Assembly: GCA_944320195.1 (NCBI GenBank)
Contig: CALUGP010000013.1
Span: 1 to 64,000, forward strand
Length of the DNA: 64,000 bases
Source: an uncultured Prevotella sp.
GTDB taxonomy: Bacteria > Bacteroidota > Bacteroidia > Bacteroidales > Bacteroidaceae
Direction: 5' to 3'
The position numbers were made by a program, and so were the translations under genes. This document shows positions 1 to 7,124 of this stretch, in pieces. How positions within the stretch are numbered: position 1 is the stretch's first letter; every line of letters starts with the position of its first letter. The notes below the pieces were generated by a model. It saw only the letters and a program-made list of their open reading frames with translations. It made no database searches and was not told the origin of the DNA.

Positions 1-310
1 TTTGTGTCCGGCTTTTTTCATCGGGTGGATTGGGAGTGCCGGGAGAACTGGGTGGACCGGGAGAACGGGGAACTTTGGAGGGGTTGGCATGCAATTTTTT
101 GTGCCACTTCGTGTGGGCTGAGGCGTGGGCTGCGCCGTCACCGCCGCCTGAGGGGATTCCGGGGATGACCGGGAGAACCGGTTTTTGGGAAGGTGGTTTT
201 GCGACTTCAATTAATGAGGATATAAGTTATTCGGCAAGTAGTAATATGTCAAAAAAACATGTCGGATGATGAAAATGAATGTTTGTGTGAAAGAGAATAT
301 GACAAAAGTG
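1..310. other. Window edge, G-rich short repeats, no convincing gene
   Basis: No gene is supported here. Positions 30-190 hold several copies of a short G-rich word of the form GGGAGAAC(T/G/C)GG, with related CCGGGGATGACC. An open frame on the plus strand (30-269) reads as a glycine/proline-rich peptide, but it has no visible ribosome binding site, drifts into unremarkable sequence and resembles no family known to me. The minus strand is also open across the edge without an ATG. This is most simply a degenerate repeat in an intergenic region whose other side lies outside the window. Confidence 0.4.
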
Positions 311-343
311 AGCGTCTATTGGGGATAGCCCCTGAGGGACGCT
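311..343 (-). terminator. Two-level hairpin downstream of the RNA methyltransferase gene
   Basis: AGCGTC (311-316) pairs with GACGCT (338-343), and inside it GGGG (321-324) pairs with CCCC (329-332). It lies just past the 3' end of the minus-strand methyltransferase gene. The run of T after it on the minus strand is weak (CACTTTTG), so termination is plausible rather than certain. Confidence 0.4.
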
Positions 344-371
344 TATTCTTATGGGTTTTGTCTGTGAAGAT

Positions 372-1154
372 TCAAAGAGTATTCCTTCTTTTGAACTCTG
401 CGCATGTTATGGCTGTTGCTATTGCGACATTCAGACTATCTATGTTGCGTGTTTTGCGGTATGATGGTATGAATAATTTATTGTTTACTTTTTTCATTAT
501 TTGCGGTGATATTCCGTTCCCTTCGTTTCCCATGATGATTATGCCTGTGTTTGTTAGTTTTTGCTCATAAATGTTTAGCCCGTCTAGTGATGTTGCGTAT
601 ATGGGGGTATTGTCTGGCAGGGAGGCCAGCATGGATGGCAGGTCTGTGTATATGAGTCTTGTGCGTGCTATGCTGCCCATTGTGGCTTGTACGACTTTGG
701 GGTTGAAGGCGTCAACCGTACCTTCGTTACAAAATATTGTTGATATGCCAAACCAGTCTGCAATGCGTATTATCGTGCCGAGATTGCCTGGATCCTGTAT
801 CTTGTCAAGTGCGAGACATAGTTCTTTATTGCATATTGTCGTATCCGTTTCGCTTTTAGGTATCGGGAAAATTCCTATGACTTGTTGTGGATGTTGTAGA
901 AAACTTATTTTTTTCAGTTCTGTTTCTGATACTGAAATGCGTTCTACTTTGTTGTCGATTTTATTTGAATTCAGCCATTCTTGTGTGGCGACAATGATTT
1001 TGGGGTTTGACTCCGCGATTAGGTCTGACACGATTTTGGGGCCTTCGGCGACGAACATTCCCTCACGTTCACGGTTTTTTTTCATTTCGAGTGAACGTAT
1101 GTATTTGATCATATTTTTGCTAATCATATTGTTTTTCTGTTTTGATGAGAACAA
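372..1154 (-). CDS. TrmH/SpoU-family RNA 2'-O-methyltransferase
   Basis: 260 aa. It is a SPOUT-class enzyme that transfers a methyl group from S-adenosylmethionine to a ribose 2'-OH in rRNA or tRNA. The N-terminal part (about residues 15-100, with VAEGPKIVSDLI) resembles the SpoU substrate-binding domain. The three knot motifs follow in order: a DPGNLGTIIRIADWFG block near 120-136, IIMGNEGNGIS near 207-217 and SLNVAIATAI near 240. Length is normal for the family. The exact target (RlmB-like or another site) cannot be told. The first ATG at 1154 is used; ATG at 1127 (MISKNMIKYI) is an equally good start. It is divergent from the outer-membrane protein gene at 1199, so the gap between them must hold both promoters. 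Confidence 0.9.
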   Translation of the reverse strand: MFSSKQKNNMISKNMIKYIRSLEMKKNREREGMFVAEGPKIVSDLIAESNPKIIVATQEWLNSNKIDNKVERISVSETELKKISFLQHPQQVIGIFPIPKSETDTTICNKELCLALDKIQDPGNLGTIIRIADWFGISTIFCNEGTVDAFNPKVVQATMGSIARTRLIYTDLPSMLASLPDNTPIYATSLDGLNIYEQKLTNTGIIIMGNEGNGISPQIMKKVNNKLFIPSYRKTRNIDSLNVAIATAITCAEFKRRNTL

Positions 1155-1171
1155 AAGTACTAAAATTTTAG

Positions 1172-1179
1172 TATTTTTG
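1172..1179 (+). promoter_or_regulatory. Possible -7 box (TATTTTTG) for the TamA-like gene
   Basis: TATTTTTG matches the Bacteroidota -7 consensus TAnnTTTG and lies 19 bases before the GTG start. No clear TTTG -33 element is seen at the right distance, so the call rests on the -7 box alone. Confidence 0.4.
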
Positions 1180-1198
1180 CATCACAAATATTAGTTAA

Positions 1199-3427
1199 GT
1201 GATAAAACAAACATCATATATTGTATCATATTTCATTTTTATGGCTTTGATGGCGGTTGTCCTGACCGGATGTTCCGCATCGAAGTTCATACCGGACGGA
1301 AGTTATCTTTTGGATGATGTTGAGATAAGGTCGGAAGTAAAAGGAGTCGAAACGTCCCAGTTGGAGCCGTATATACGGCAAAAAGGAAACTCAAAATGGT
1401 TTTCTGTGTTCAAGATACCACTAGGAACTTATGCATTGTCTGGTCGGGATACGACGAAGTGGATAAACCGTAAGCTTCAGGCAATAGGTGAGAATCCGGT
1501 GTTGTTTGATTCTTTACAAGCCACGCAGACTTGCAAAGACTTGGCTGACGTGTTGCATGGAATGGGTTATGTAAGGGCGCAGGTTGATTATGGTCTTGAG
1601 TATGGCAAGAAGAAAAAGGTTCGTGTCGTATATAAAATCCATCCCGGCGAGCGGTTCCATGTGAAAAGCATAAGCTATGACATTCAAGACGTTCGTATAG
1701 ACTCGTTGTTGCAGACACAGGACTGTAGTCGTTCAAAACTGCGTGTAGGGATGCCGCTCGTGGTGAACGAATTAGATGCAGAGCGTGATCGTATAACGGA
1801 TTTTCTTAACAACAACGGTTATGTGAATTTTCATAAGGATTTTATCTCATTCTCCATAGATACGGTCAAAGGAAGTTCTGACGTAGATCTTGAACTGCAT
1901 TTGCATAAATTTATAACGTCTGCTACTGGTGAGGAAAGCGAGCACAAGCAATATTACATTGGGGCAATCCGATATGATGCAAGTGGTGAATTGGACGAGA
2001 TTCCTTTACGAAGATCTGTATTGGAGGAGAATACGTTGATTCAGTCGGGGAAATTGTTTAATGCAGAGGAACTGCAGAAAACCTATAATCGGTTTGGACG
2101 GCTTCAGATCGTTAAGTATACAAACATAAAGTTTCAGGAACGGCCGGACAGCAATGTCTTGGATTGCAATATCGGAATAAGCACAAACAAGATTAACAGT
2201 ATAAGTTTTCAGCCTGAAGGTACAAATACGGCCGGCGACCTTGGGGCGGCCGCGTCGTTGACATATGAGAATAGAAACCTTTTTAGGGGGGCTGAGACTT
2301 TCAGTGTAAAGTTGCGTGGTGCATTTGAGGCCATAACAGGGCTTGAGGGATATCAAAATCAGAATTATGAGGAATATAGTCTTGAGACGAGATTGGTGTT
2401 CCCAAGATTCCTGGTTCCGTTCTTGTCCAAGAAGTTCAGGAGACAGTCTACAGCTGTGTCGGAATTGTCTGTAAGCTATAATATGCAAAACAGACCAGAG
2501 TTTCACCGGCGTGTGTTTTCTGCGGCTTGGCGTTACAGGTGGAACGATCTGTCTGGCAAGCGGAGGTACAATGTAGACCTGCTTGACCTTAATTATATAT
2601 ATATGCCATGGATCTCAGAGACTTTTAGAAAGGATTATCTTGAAGATGTCAGTAATGTAAATTCAATATTGCGTTATAATTATGAAGATTTGTTCATTAT
2701 GAAGCTTGGCTTTGGCATGTCTTTTAATAATGGCGACGAGGCGTTCAAGTTGAATGTTGAGACTTCCGGCAATTTGCTTAGCGGCATCTCGCATGCTTTG
2801 GGGAGCAAGCGGAATGGTGAGAATCAGTACACCTTATTCAATATAGCATTTGCACAATACGTGAAAGGTGACTTCGATTATACGAAAGTTGTGAATATTG
2901 ACCGTAATAACAGCTTGGCTTTTCATTTTGGATTGGGACTGGCGTATCCTTATGGGAACAGCAAAGTGTTGCCTTTTGAGAAACGTTATTTTTCGGGAGG
3001 AGCCAACTCCGTGAGGGGGTGGAGTGTGAGAGGATTGGGGCCAGGCAGGTTTAAAGGAACGAACGGAGCCATCGACTTCATAAATCAGACGGGGGATCTG
3101 AAGATTGACCTGAACTTAGAGCTGCGTTCATTTTTATTTTGGAAAATATATGGAGCTCTGTTTGTTGATGCAGGAAACATATGGACTTTGAGGGCCTATG
3201 AAGAGCAGCCGGGCGGTCAATTCCGCTTTGATGAATTTTATAAGCAGATAGCAGTGTCGTATGGATTGGGCATAAGGTTTAATTTCGACTTCTTCATTCT
3301 TCGTTTTGACATGGGAATGAAAGCGATAAATCCTGCATATGAAACGAAAAATGAGCATTTTGCGATATTCAATCCAGACTTTAGTCGAGATTTCGCTTTT
3401 CATTTTGCAGTGGGCCTTCCATTCTGA
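1199..3427 (+). CDS. BamA/TamA-superfamily outer-membrane protein with lipoprotein signal (TamL-like)
   Basis: 742 aa. The GTG start gives a good lipoprotein signal peptide with lipobox LTGC and the lipidated Cys at residue 25, followed by POTRA-like repeats (to roughly residue 330) and a 16-strand Omp85-type barrel. The barrel carries the conserved loop RYFSGGANSVRGW near residue 598 and ends in FAVGLPF, with the terminal aromatic residue typical of outer-membrane barrels. BamA and TamA help insert or secrete outer-membrane proteins. A lipidated TamA variant (TamL) is known in Bacteroidota, and this fits it. No partner tamB is visible nearby. The 3' end overlaps the convergent lipoprotein gene by 47 bases. 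Barrel and Omp85 family are confident; the exact role is inferred. Confidence 0.88.
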   Translation: MIKQTSYIVSYFIFMALMAVVLTGCSASKFIPDGSYLLDDVEIRSEVKGVETSQLEPYIRQKGNSKWFSVFKIPLGTYALSGRDTTKWINRKLQAIGENPVLFDSLQATQTCKDLADVLHGMGYVRAQVDYGLEYGKKKKVRVVYKIHPGERFHVKSISYDIQDVRIDSLLQTQDCSRSKLRVGMPLVVNELDAERDRITDFLNNNGYVNFHKDFISFSIDTVKGSSDVDLELHLHKFITSATGEESEHKQYYIGAIRYDASGELDEIPLRRSVLEENTLIQSGKLFNAEELQKTYNRFGRLQIVKYTNIKFQERPDSNVLDCNIGISTNKINSISFQPEGTNTAGDLGAAASLTYENRNLFRGAETFSVKLRGAFEAITGLEGYQNQNYEEYSLETRLVFPRFLVPFLSKKFRRQSTAVSELSVSYNMQNRPEFHRRVFSAAWRYRWNDLSGKRRYNVDLLDLNYIYMPWISETFRKDYLEDVSNVNSILRYNYEDLFIMKLGFGMSFNNGDEAFKLNVETSGNLLSGISHALGSKRNGENQYTLFNIAFAQYVKGDFDYTKVVNIDRNNSLAFHFGLGLAYPYGNSKVLPFEKRYFSGGANSVRGWSVRGLGPGRFKGTNGAIDFINQTGDLKIDLNLELRSFLFWKIYGALFVDAGNIWTLRAYEEQPGGQFRFDEFYKQIAVSYGLGIRFNFDFFILRFDMGMKAINPAYETKNEHFAIFNPDFSRDFAFHFAVGLPF

Positions 3428-3839
3428 TTCTCCATTTGCCAAGTCGTTTGACCAGTGTGATATCGTAACAAGCCCGATCTGTTATTTCACCGGCCTTTCC
3501 AAGTGTGTCGATGCGCAGGTAATTATAGACGGTGTATCGCGCGACAGCCATGGTGTCATTGATTATTTTGACTTTTGTCGCTTTGCATGATGCTTCCTCT
3601 TTTTGGGCTTTGAGTGTTTTTATGTCATCTGTGCTCATATTGCTGGCTATGAATTTTAGCCAGATTACTGATTCTGTCGTACAGAATTTGCATGATTCTT
3701 TTAGATTGAAATTGAAATAGTTTTTGACAAATTGGTCGGCGACGGCCGTTATTTCTTCTTCCTCGTCTTCTCTTGGCGATGATTGGGAACATGAAACAAT
3801 TGCAAACGTGCAGAGCAGTGTGATAAGATGAATTTTCAT
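3381..3839 (-). CDS. Small lipoprotein of unknown function
   Basis: 152 aa. The N-terminus MKIHLITLLCTFAIVSC is a lipoprotein signal with Cys17, followed by an acidic Ser/Glu linker (SSPREDEEEE) and a compact alpha/beta domain of about 115 residues with alternating strands near the end (TMAVARYTVYNYLR, YDITLVKRLGKWRIRM). That layout recalls NTF2-like or DUF4878-like lipoproteins, but I do not recognise a named family. It converges on the TamA-like gene and shares 47 bases with its 3' end, so the C-terminal residues of both are encoded by the same DNA. Probably anchored in a cell-envelope membrane. Confidence 0.75.
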   Translation of the reverse strand: MKIHLITLLCTFAIVSCSQSSPREDEEEEITAVADQFVKNYFNFNLKESCKFCTTESVIWLKFIASNMSTDDIKTLKAQKEEASCKATKVKIINDTMAVARYTVYNYLRIDTLGKAGEITDRACYDITLVKRLGKWRIRMEGPLQNEKRNLD

Positions 3840-3876
3840 GTTGAAGGCTTAAATTTCCACAAAGGTATAGTTTTTT

Positions 3877-3907
3877 TTTGTTACATATTCATTTCTTTAT
3901 AATTTTG
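3877..3907 (+). promoter_or_regulatory. Bacteroidota-type promoter for the MBL-fold gene
   Basis: TTTG at 3877-3880 and TAATTTTG at 3900-3907, separated by 19 bases, match the -33/-7 consensus. The ATG at 3927 lies about 12 bases after the expected start point, so the untranslated leader would be very short. Confidence 0.7.
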
Positions 3908-3926
3908 CAGACAAAAAACATAGAAG

Positions 3927-4730
3927 ATGTTGAAATTCATGTCTTTCGGCAGCGGAAGTTGCGGAAATTGCTACTATATATGTACGGAGACATATGGAAT
4001 GCTGATTGATGCCGGCATAGGCATCCGTAAGATGAAGAAATATTTTTGCGATTATGGTTTAAGTTTTGATGACGTTAAATGTATAATTGTGACGCATGAT
4101 CATGCAGACCATGTAAAGGCCGTTGGGATGTTGAGCGAGGCATACAATCTGCCTGTCTTCGCAACGGGGAAGGTTCATGAGGGCATAAGGCGTAATTATT
4201 GTGTCCATAAGAAGGTTAACATGGCAAATGTCAGGGTGCTGAATAAAGGCGAGAAATTTTGTCTTGGAGAATTTGAAGTGAGAACTTTTGATGTCCCTCA
4301 TGACAGTTTGGAAAATGTCGGTTACTTGATAAAATGTGGAGATCGAACCTTTGCGTTGATGACGGACGTCGGCCATGTAACGGATGAAATGGCCGAAGTC
4401 ATAGGCATGGCAGATTATTTGGTTATAGAGGCGAATTATGACGAGGACATGCTTTGGACAGGAACATATCCTGATTATCTGAAGAAGCGAGTGTCCGGGG
4501 GTATGGGACACTTGTCAAATAAGCTTTGCGCACGTGCCATATGTGAAAATGCTTCAGACAGGCTCTGCCATGTATGGCTGTGTCATTTGAGCGAGGAAAA
4601 CAATCACCCTGAACTGGCACGAAAGACGGTTGAAGCGGAATTGTCGGCAGCAGGCATGTGCAACGCCGGTGGCTTGCGTGTCGACGTGTTGCGCAGGAAC
4701 GCGCCGAGCATAATGTTTGAACTTGAATAA
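3927..4730 (+). CDS. MBL-fold metallohydrolase (YycJ/WalJ-like)
   Basis: 267 aa. Metallo-beta-lactamase-fold hydrolase of the YycJ/WalJ group, thought to act as a nuclease or phosphodiesterase; its substrate in this lineage is not established. The metal-binding motif THDHADH is at residues 56-62. The family start FMSFGSGSCGNCYYI is present, further metal ligands sit in the block with VPHD and MTDVGH, and IEANYDED and GGMGHLSN are conserved family segments in the C-terminal half. Length is normal. A canonical promoter precedes it, and the next gene starts within about 15 bases of its stop, so the two may be cotranscribed. Confidence 0.88.
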   Translation: MLKFMSFGSGSCGNCYYICTETYGMLIDAGIGIRKMKKYFCDYGLSFDDVKCIIVTHDHADHVKAVGMLSEAYNLPVFATGKVHEGIRRNYCVHKKVNMANVRVLNKGEKFCLGEFEVRTFDVPHDSLENVGYLIKCGDRTFALMTDVGHVTDEMAEVIGMADYLVIEANYDEDMLWTGTYPDYLKKRVSGGMGHLSNKLCARAICENASDRLCHVWLCHLSEENNHPELARKTVEAELSAAGMCNAGGLRVDVLRRNAPSIMFELE

Positions 4731-4740
4731 TGTAAATATA

Positions 4741-5415
4741 ATGTTTATGAAAAGTTTTTTTGTTAAATGTCTAATGCTTTGTGCGGCATTGACGTTAAGT
4801 GTGCAGGCCAATGCGCAAGTCAGCCTTGGCAACATCCTGAAAAATGTAGTGTCTGGCGAAAAGGGCAAGACCGAGACCGATGCCACTGATGGGAGCAAGT
4901 CGAATGGACTTTTGTCTGCTCTGACAAACGTTTTCTCCAGCAGCAAGGTTGCGACGAAAGACAAGATAGTTGGGACATGGGTTTATGAAGAACCGGCCGT
5001 GCTTTTGTCTAGTGACAACACGTTGAAGAATATCGGTGGAAAGCTTGCGTCGTCAACGATTGAAAAAAAGTTGAAGGACAAGCTTGAAGGATATGGTTTT
5101 AAGAAAGGGAGTGTCAAAATGGTTTTTGACAGCGAAGGAAATTTCACGCAAACATTCCTAGGCAAGGACATAAAAGGCACTTATACGATAGAAGACAAGA
5201 ACATCATATTGAAGTATGGAGGCAAGGTTTCGCAGGTTATAGGGACGACCCAGCTTGACGGCAACAATTTGCTGATAGTTATGGATGCGTCAAAATTGCT
5301 GAAGTATGTGAATGTACTTGGCGACATCGCACAAAACTCGATGCTTAAAACCGCGACGTCTTTCCTAAGCAGCATGGACGGGCTAGAGTGTGGACTGAAA
5401 CTTATAAAACAATGA
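4741..5415 (+). CDS. Exported DUF4923-like protein
   Basis: About 224 aa from ATG 4741; ATG 4747 (MKSFFVKC) is equally possible. A clear signal peptide (KSFFVKCLMLCAALTLSVQANAQ) is followed by a low-complexity linker and a domain starting near KDKIVGTWVYEEPAVLL, a lipocalin-like opening in which GTW is followed by strands. It resembles the DUF4923 proteins of Bacteroidales, which have no assigned function. An upstream in-frame TTG at 4717 would overlap the previous gene and disturb the signal peptide, so it is rejected. Likely periplasmic. Confidence 0.75.
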   Translation: MFMKSFFVKCLMLCAALTLSVQANAQVSLGNILKNVVSGEKGKTETDATDGSKSNGLLSALTNVFSSSKVATKDKIVGTWVYEEPAVLLSSDNTLKNIGGKLASSTIEKKLKDKLEGYGFKKGSVKMVFDSEGNFTQTFLGKDIKGTYTIEDKNIILKYGGKVSQVIGTTQLDGNNLLIVMDASKLLKYVNVLGDIAQNSMLKTATSFLSSMDGLECGLKLIKQ

Positions 5416-5484
5416 TTGTTGATAAAAAGAGTTAAAATAAATGCCGGAAAGGCTGCAAAACACATTTTTTCCGTTAAAAAGCAT

Positions 5485-5492
5485 TACCTTTG
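5485..5492 (+). promoter_or_regulatory. -7 box (TACCTTTG) for rpsP
   Basis: TACCTTTG is an exact TAnnTTTG match, 54 bases upstream of the rpsP ATG. A clear -33 TTTG is not seen. Confidence 0.6.
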
Positions 5493-5546
5493 CAGCCGCT
5501 ATTACGAGATAATAGTACGATTTAAAACTAAATAACAATTTAAAGA

Positions 5547-6086
5547 ATGGCAACAAAAATCAGATTGCAGCGTGGCGGACGTAAGGGATATGCCTTTTAC
5601 CGTATCGTCATAGCTGATGTAAGAGCGCCACGAGATGGCCGTTTTACAGAGAAAATCGGTACTTACAACCCCAACACAAATCCCTCTACGGTTGACATTG
5701 ACTTTGACCGTGCGCTGTATTGGGTGGAGACAGGAGCACAGCCTACCGACACCGTCCGCAACATTCTCAAGCGTGAAGGTGTATACCTGATGAAGCATTT
5801 GCGCGCCGGAGTTAAGAAGGGTGCGTTTGACGAGGCTGCCGCTCAGGCTAAGTTTGACGCTTGGAAAGCTGACAAGGAGAAAGGCCTGGAGCTGATTCGC
5901 GAGAAGGAAGCTAACAGCAAGAAGGAAGCTTATGCTAAGAACTTGGAGGCCGAGAAGAAGACAAATGAGTCTATAGCGAAGAAGGTGGCTGACAAGAAAG
6001 CCGCACTTGCAGCGGAGAAAGCCGCAAGCGAGGCTGCTGAAGCGTCTGCCGAGACTCCTGCTGAGGAAGCTCCTGCTGAAGCTTAA
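5547..6086 (+). CDS. rpsP: 30S ribosomal protein S16
   Basis: 179 aa. The S16 fold occupies residues 1 to about 80 ([20 protein letters not shown], then [21 protein letters not shown] without the first V in this copy, and the [17 protein letters not shown] block). S16 binds 16S rRNA in the 30S body. The protein is about twice the usual bacterial length: residues 100-179 form a Lys/Glu/Ala-rich helical tail ending in an Ala/Glu/Pro stretch, an extension commonly seen in Bacteroidota. It has its own promoter and is followed at once by a strong terminator, so it appears to be a single-gene transcript. Confidence 0.97.
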   Translation: MATKIRLQRGGRKGYAFYRIVIADVRAPRDGRFTEKIGTYNPNTNPSTVDIDFDRALYWVETGAQPTDTVRNILKREGVYLMKHLRAGVKKGAFDEAAAQAKFDAWKADKEKGLELIREKEANSKKEAYAKNLEAEKKTNESIAKKVADKKAALAAEKAASEAAEASAETPAEEAPAEA

Positions 6087-6112
6087 TCCAAATTCGGCTT
6101 TTATATTCATGA

Positions 6113-6150
6113 AAAAGGGGGTGAGCCGAAATTCAGGTACACCCTCTTTT
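6113..6150 (+). terminator. Rho-independent terminator after rpsP
   Basis: AAAAGGGGGTG (6113-6123) pairs with CACCCTCTTTT (6140-6150), an 11-bp stem with one G-U pair and a loop of about 16 bases, followed by further T residues. Confidence 0.8.
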
Positions 6151-6233
6151 CTTGTTTGTCAAAGTTTGGCATTTTACGTTTTTAGATCTGGTTTTAATGA
6201 CCCTTTAACGCCGTTGGGCGAAACTCCGCTGTG

Positions 6234-6272
6234 CAAAAGGCCGTCTTTCAAGAGCTGAAAGACGGCCTTTTG
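6234..6272. repeat. Dispersed GACGGCC hairpin, best copy
   Basis: CAAAAGGCCGTCTTTCA (6234-6250) and its exact reverse complement (6256-6272) form a perfect 17-bp stem with a 5-base loop. Related hairpins occur at 14132-14166, 14175-14211, 20884-20941, 29070-29110, 39934-39964, 48050-48084, 55916-55999 and 61375-61412. The rest of the 6151-6505 gap contains further fragments of the same words (TTTTGCCGTC) and no gene. Confidence 0.85.
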
Positions 6273-6505
6273 CCTTGTTGTTAACGGCTTTTTGCGACAG
6301 GTTTTGCCGTCTTTTGCAAATAATGTAAGCGTTACTTGTTGTTATTTTTCAATAAGTTCCTGTATTTGTGAGTCCGGTATTAAGGATTTGTATTTCCTAT
6401 AAAAAGAAAATCTTGTCTTATGCAATGACATATTGTGAAGTGCGTGGTCGGGAGATTCATGAAGTCGGGGATTCAAAATAAAATCATCGTTTCACTCGAT
6501 TTTAT

Positions 6506-6536
6506 TTTGAAATTCTCTTGATTTGCACTATCTTTG
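6506..6536 (+). promoter_or_regulatory. Promoter upstream of the HTH/DPP III genes
   Basis: TTTG at 6506-6509 and TATCTTTG at 6529-6536 are 19 bases apart, an exact Bacteroidota layout. Transcription should start near 6543, leaving a structured leader of about 130 bases before the HTH gene. Confidence 0.7.
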
Positions 6537-6543
6537 CATGATG

Positions 6544-6628
6544 CAAGCCGAACACGGAAATGTGTGCGGGCTTGAGTTAATAGGATAAAATCAAGTACGG
6601 GAAGATGGGGCGGTGCCTTTTCCTTTTT
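6544..6628 (+). promoter_or_regulatory. Structured 5' leader with terminator-like hairpin
   Basis: Two hairpins lie in the leader. CAAGCC (6544-6549) pairs with GGCTTG (6569-6574). A second hairpin at 6599-6623 (GGGAAG with CTTTTCC and an inner GGC/GCC) is followed by TTTTT at 6624-6628, as in a terminator. The 3' arm of the first hairpin (CTTGA, 6571-6575) could instead pair with TCAAG at 6591-6595. I cannot assign this to a known riboswitch class. Confidence 0.4.
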
Positions 6629-6672
6629 ATTTGCAAGTTTTTTAGTGAAAAGATTTGATTTGGAGGATGACA

Positions 6673-7092
6673 ATGGGAAAGTATAATGTCAATTTGGCTA
6701 CAACGAAGAAGGAGGCGGCCTACCGTGCTCTTGTAAGCCCAAAACTGATGGGTAAGCTTAAGGCCAGGATAGTGTACTTATTGTTTAGGAAAAAGAAATA
6801 TAAGGACAAGGAGTATTCGGCGAAGCGCCTTGCTGAAGATCTGGGCACCAACACGCGCTATGTGTCGGCAGTTGTGAATGTGTGCTTCGACATGAATTAT
6901 ACTTCACTTGTCAACAAGTATCGGATTGAGGATGCCAAGGCAATGCTCGTTGACAGGCGGAACCGCGACCTGCGCATGGAAGATATAAGCGACTTGTGCG
7001 GCTTTTCAAACCGCCAGTCGTTTTATGCCGCTTTCTATAAATACACGGGTGTCACACCGAGGCAGTATAAGCTCGATAATGCGAAGTATTGA
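6673..7092 (+). CDS. AraC-type HTH transcriptional regulator, DNA-binding domain only
   Basis: 139 aa from ATG 6673, chosen because GGAGG at 6662-6666 is correctly spaced before it. The second half is an AraC/XylS double helix-turn-helix: the first HTH is around YSAKRLAEDLGTNTRYVSAV, the second around DISDLCGFSNRQSFYAAFYK, followed by the family ending TGVTPRQYK. There is no ligand-binding or receiver domain; the N-terminal 40 residues are basic. Proteins like this are either small global regulators or the output part of a longer ancestor. It lies 32 bases before the DPP III gene, probably in the same transcript. Its targets are unknown. Confidence 0.85.
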   Translation: MGKYNVNLATTKKEAAYRALVSPKLMGKLKARIVYLLFRKKKYKDKEYSAKRLAEDLGTNTRYVSAVVNVCFDMNYTSLVNKYRIEDAKAMLVDRRNRDLRMEDISDLCGFSNRQSFYAAFYKYTGVTPRQYKLDNAKY

Positions 7093-7124
7093 TTGTAAAT
7101 CTTAAAACTGTAGACAGATTAACA

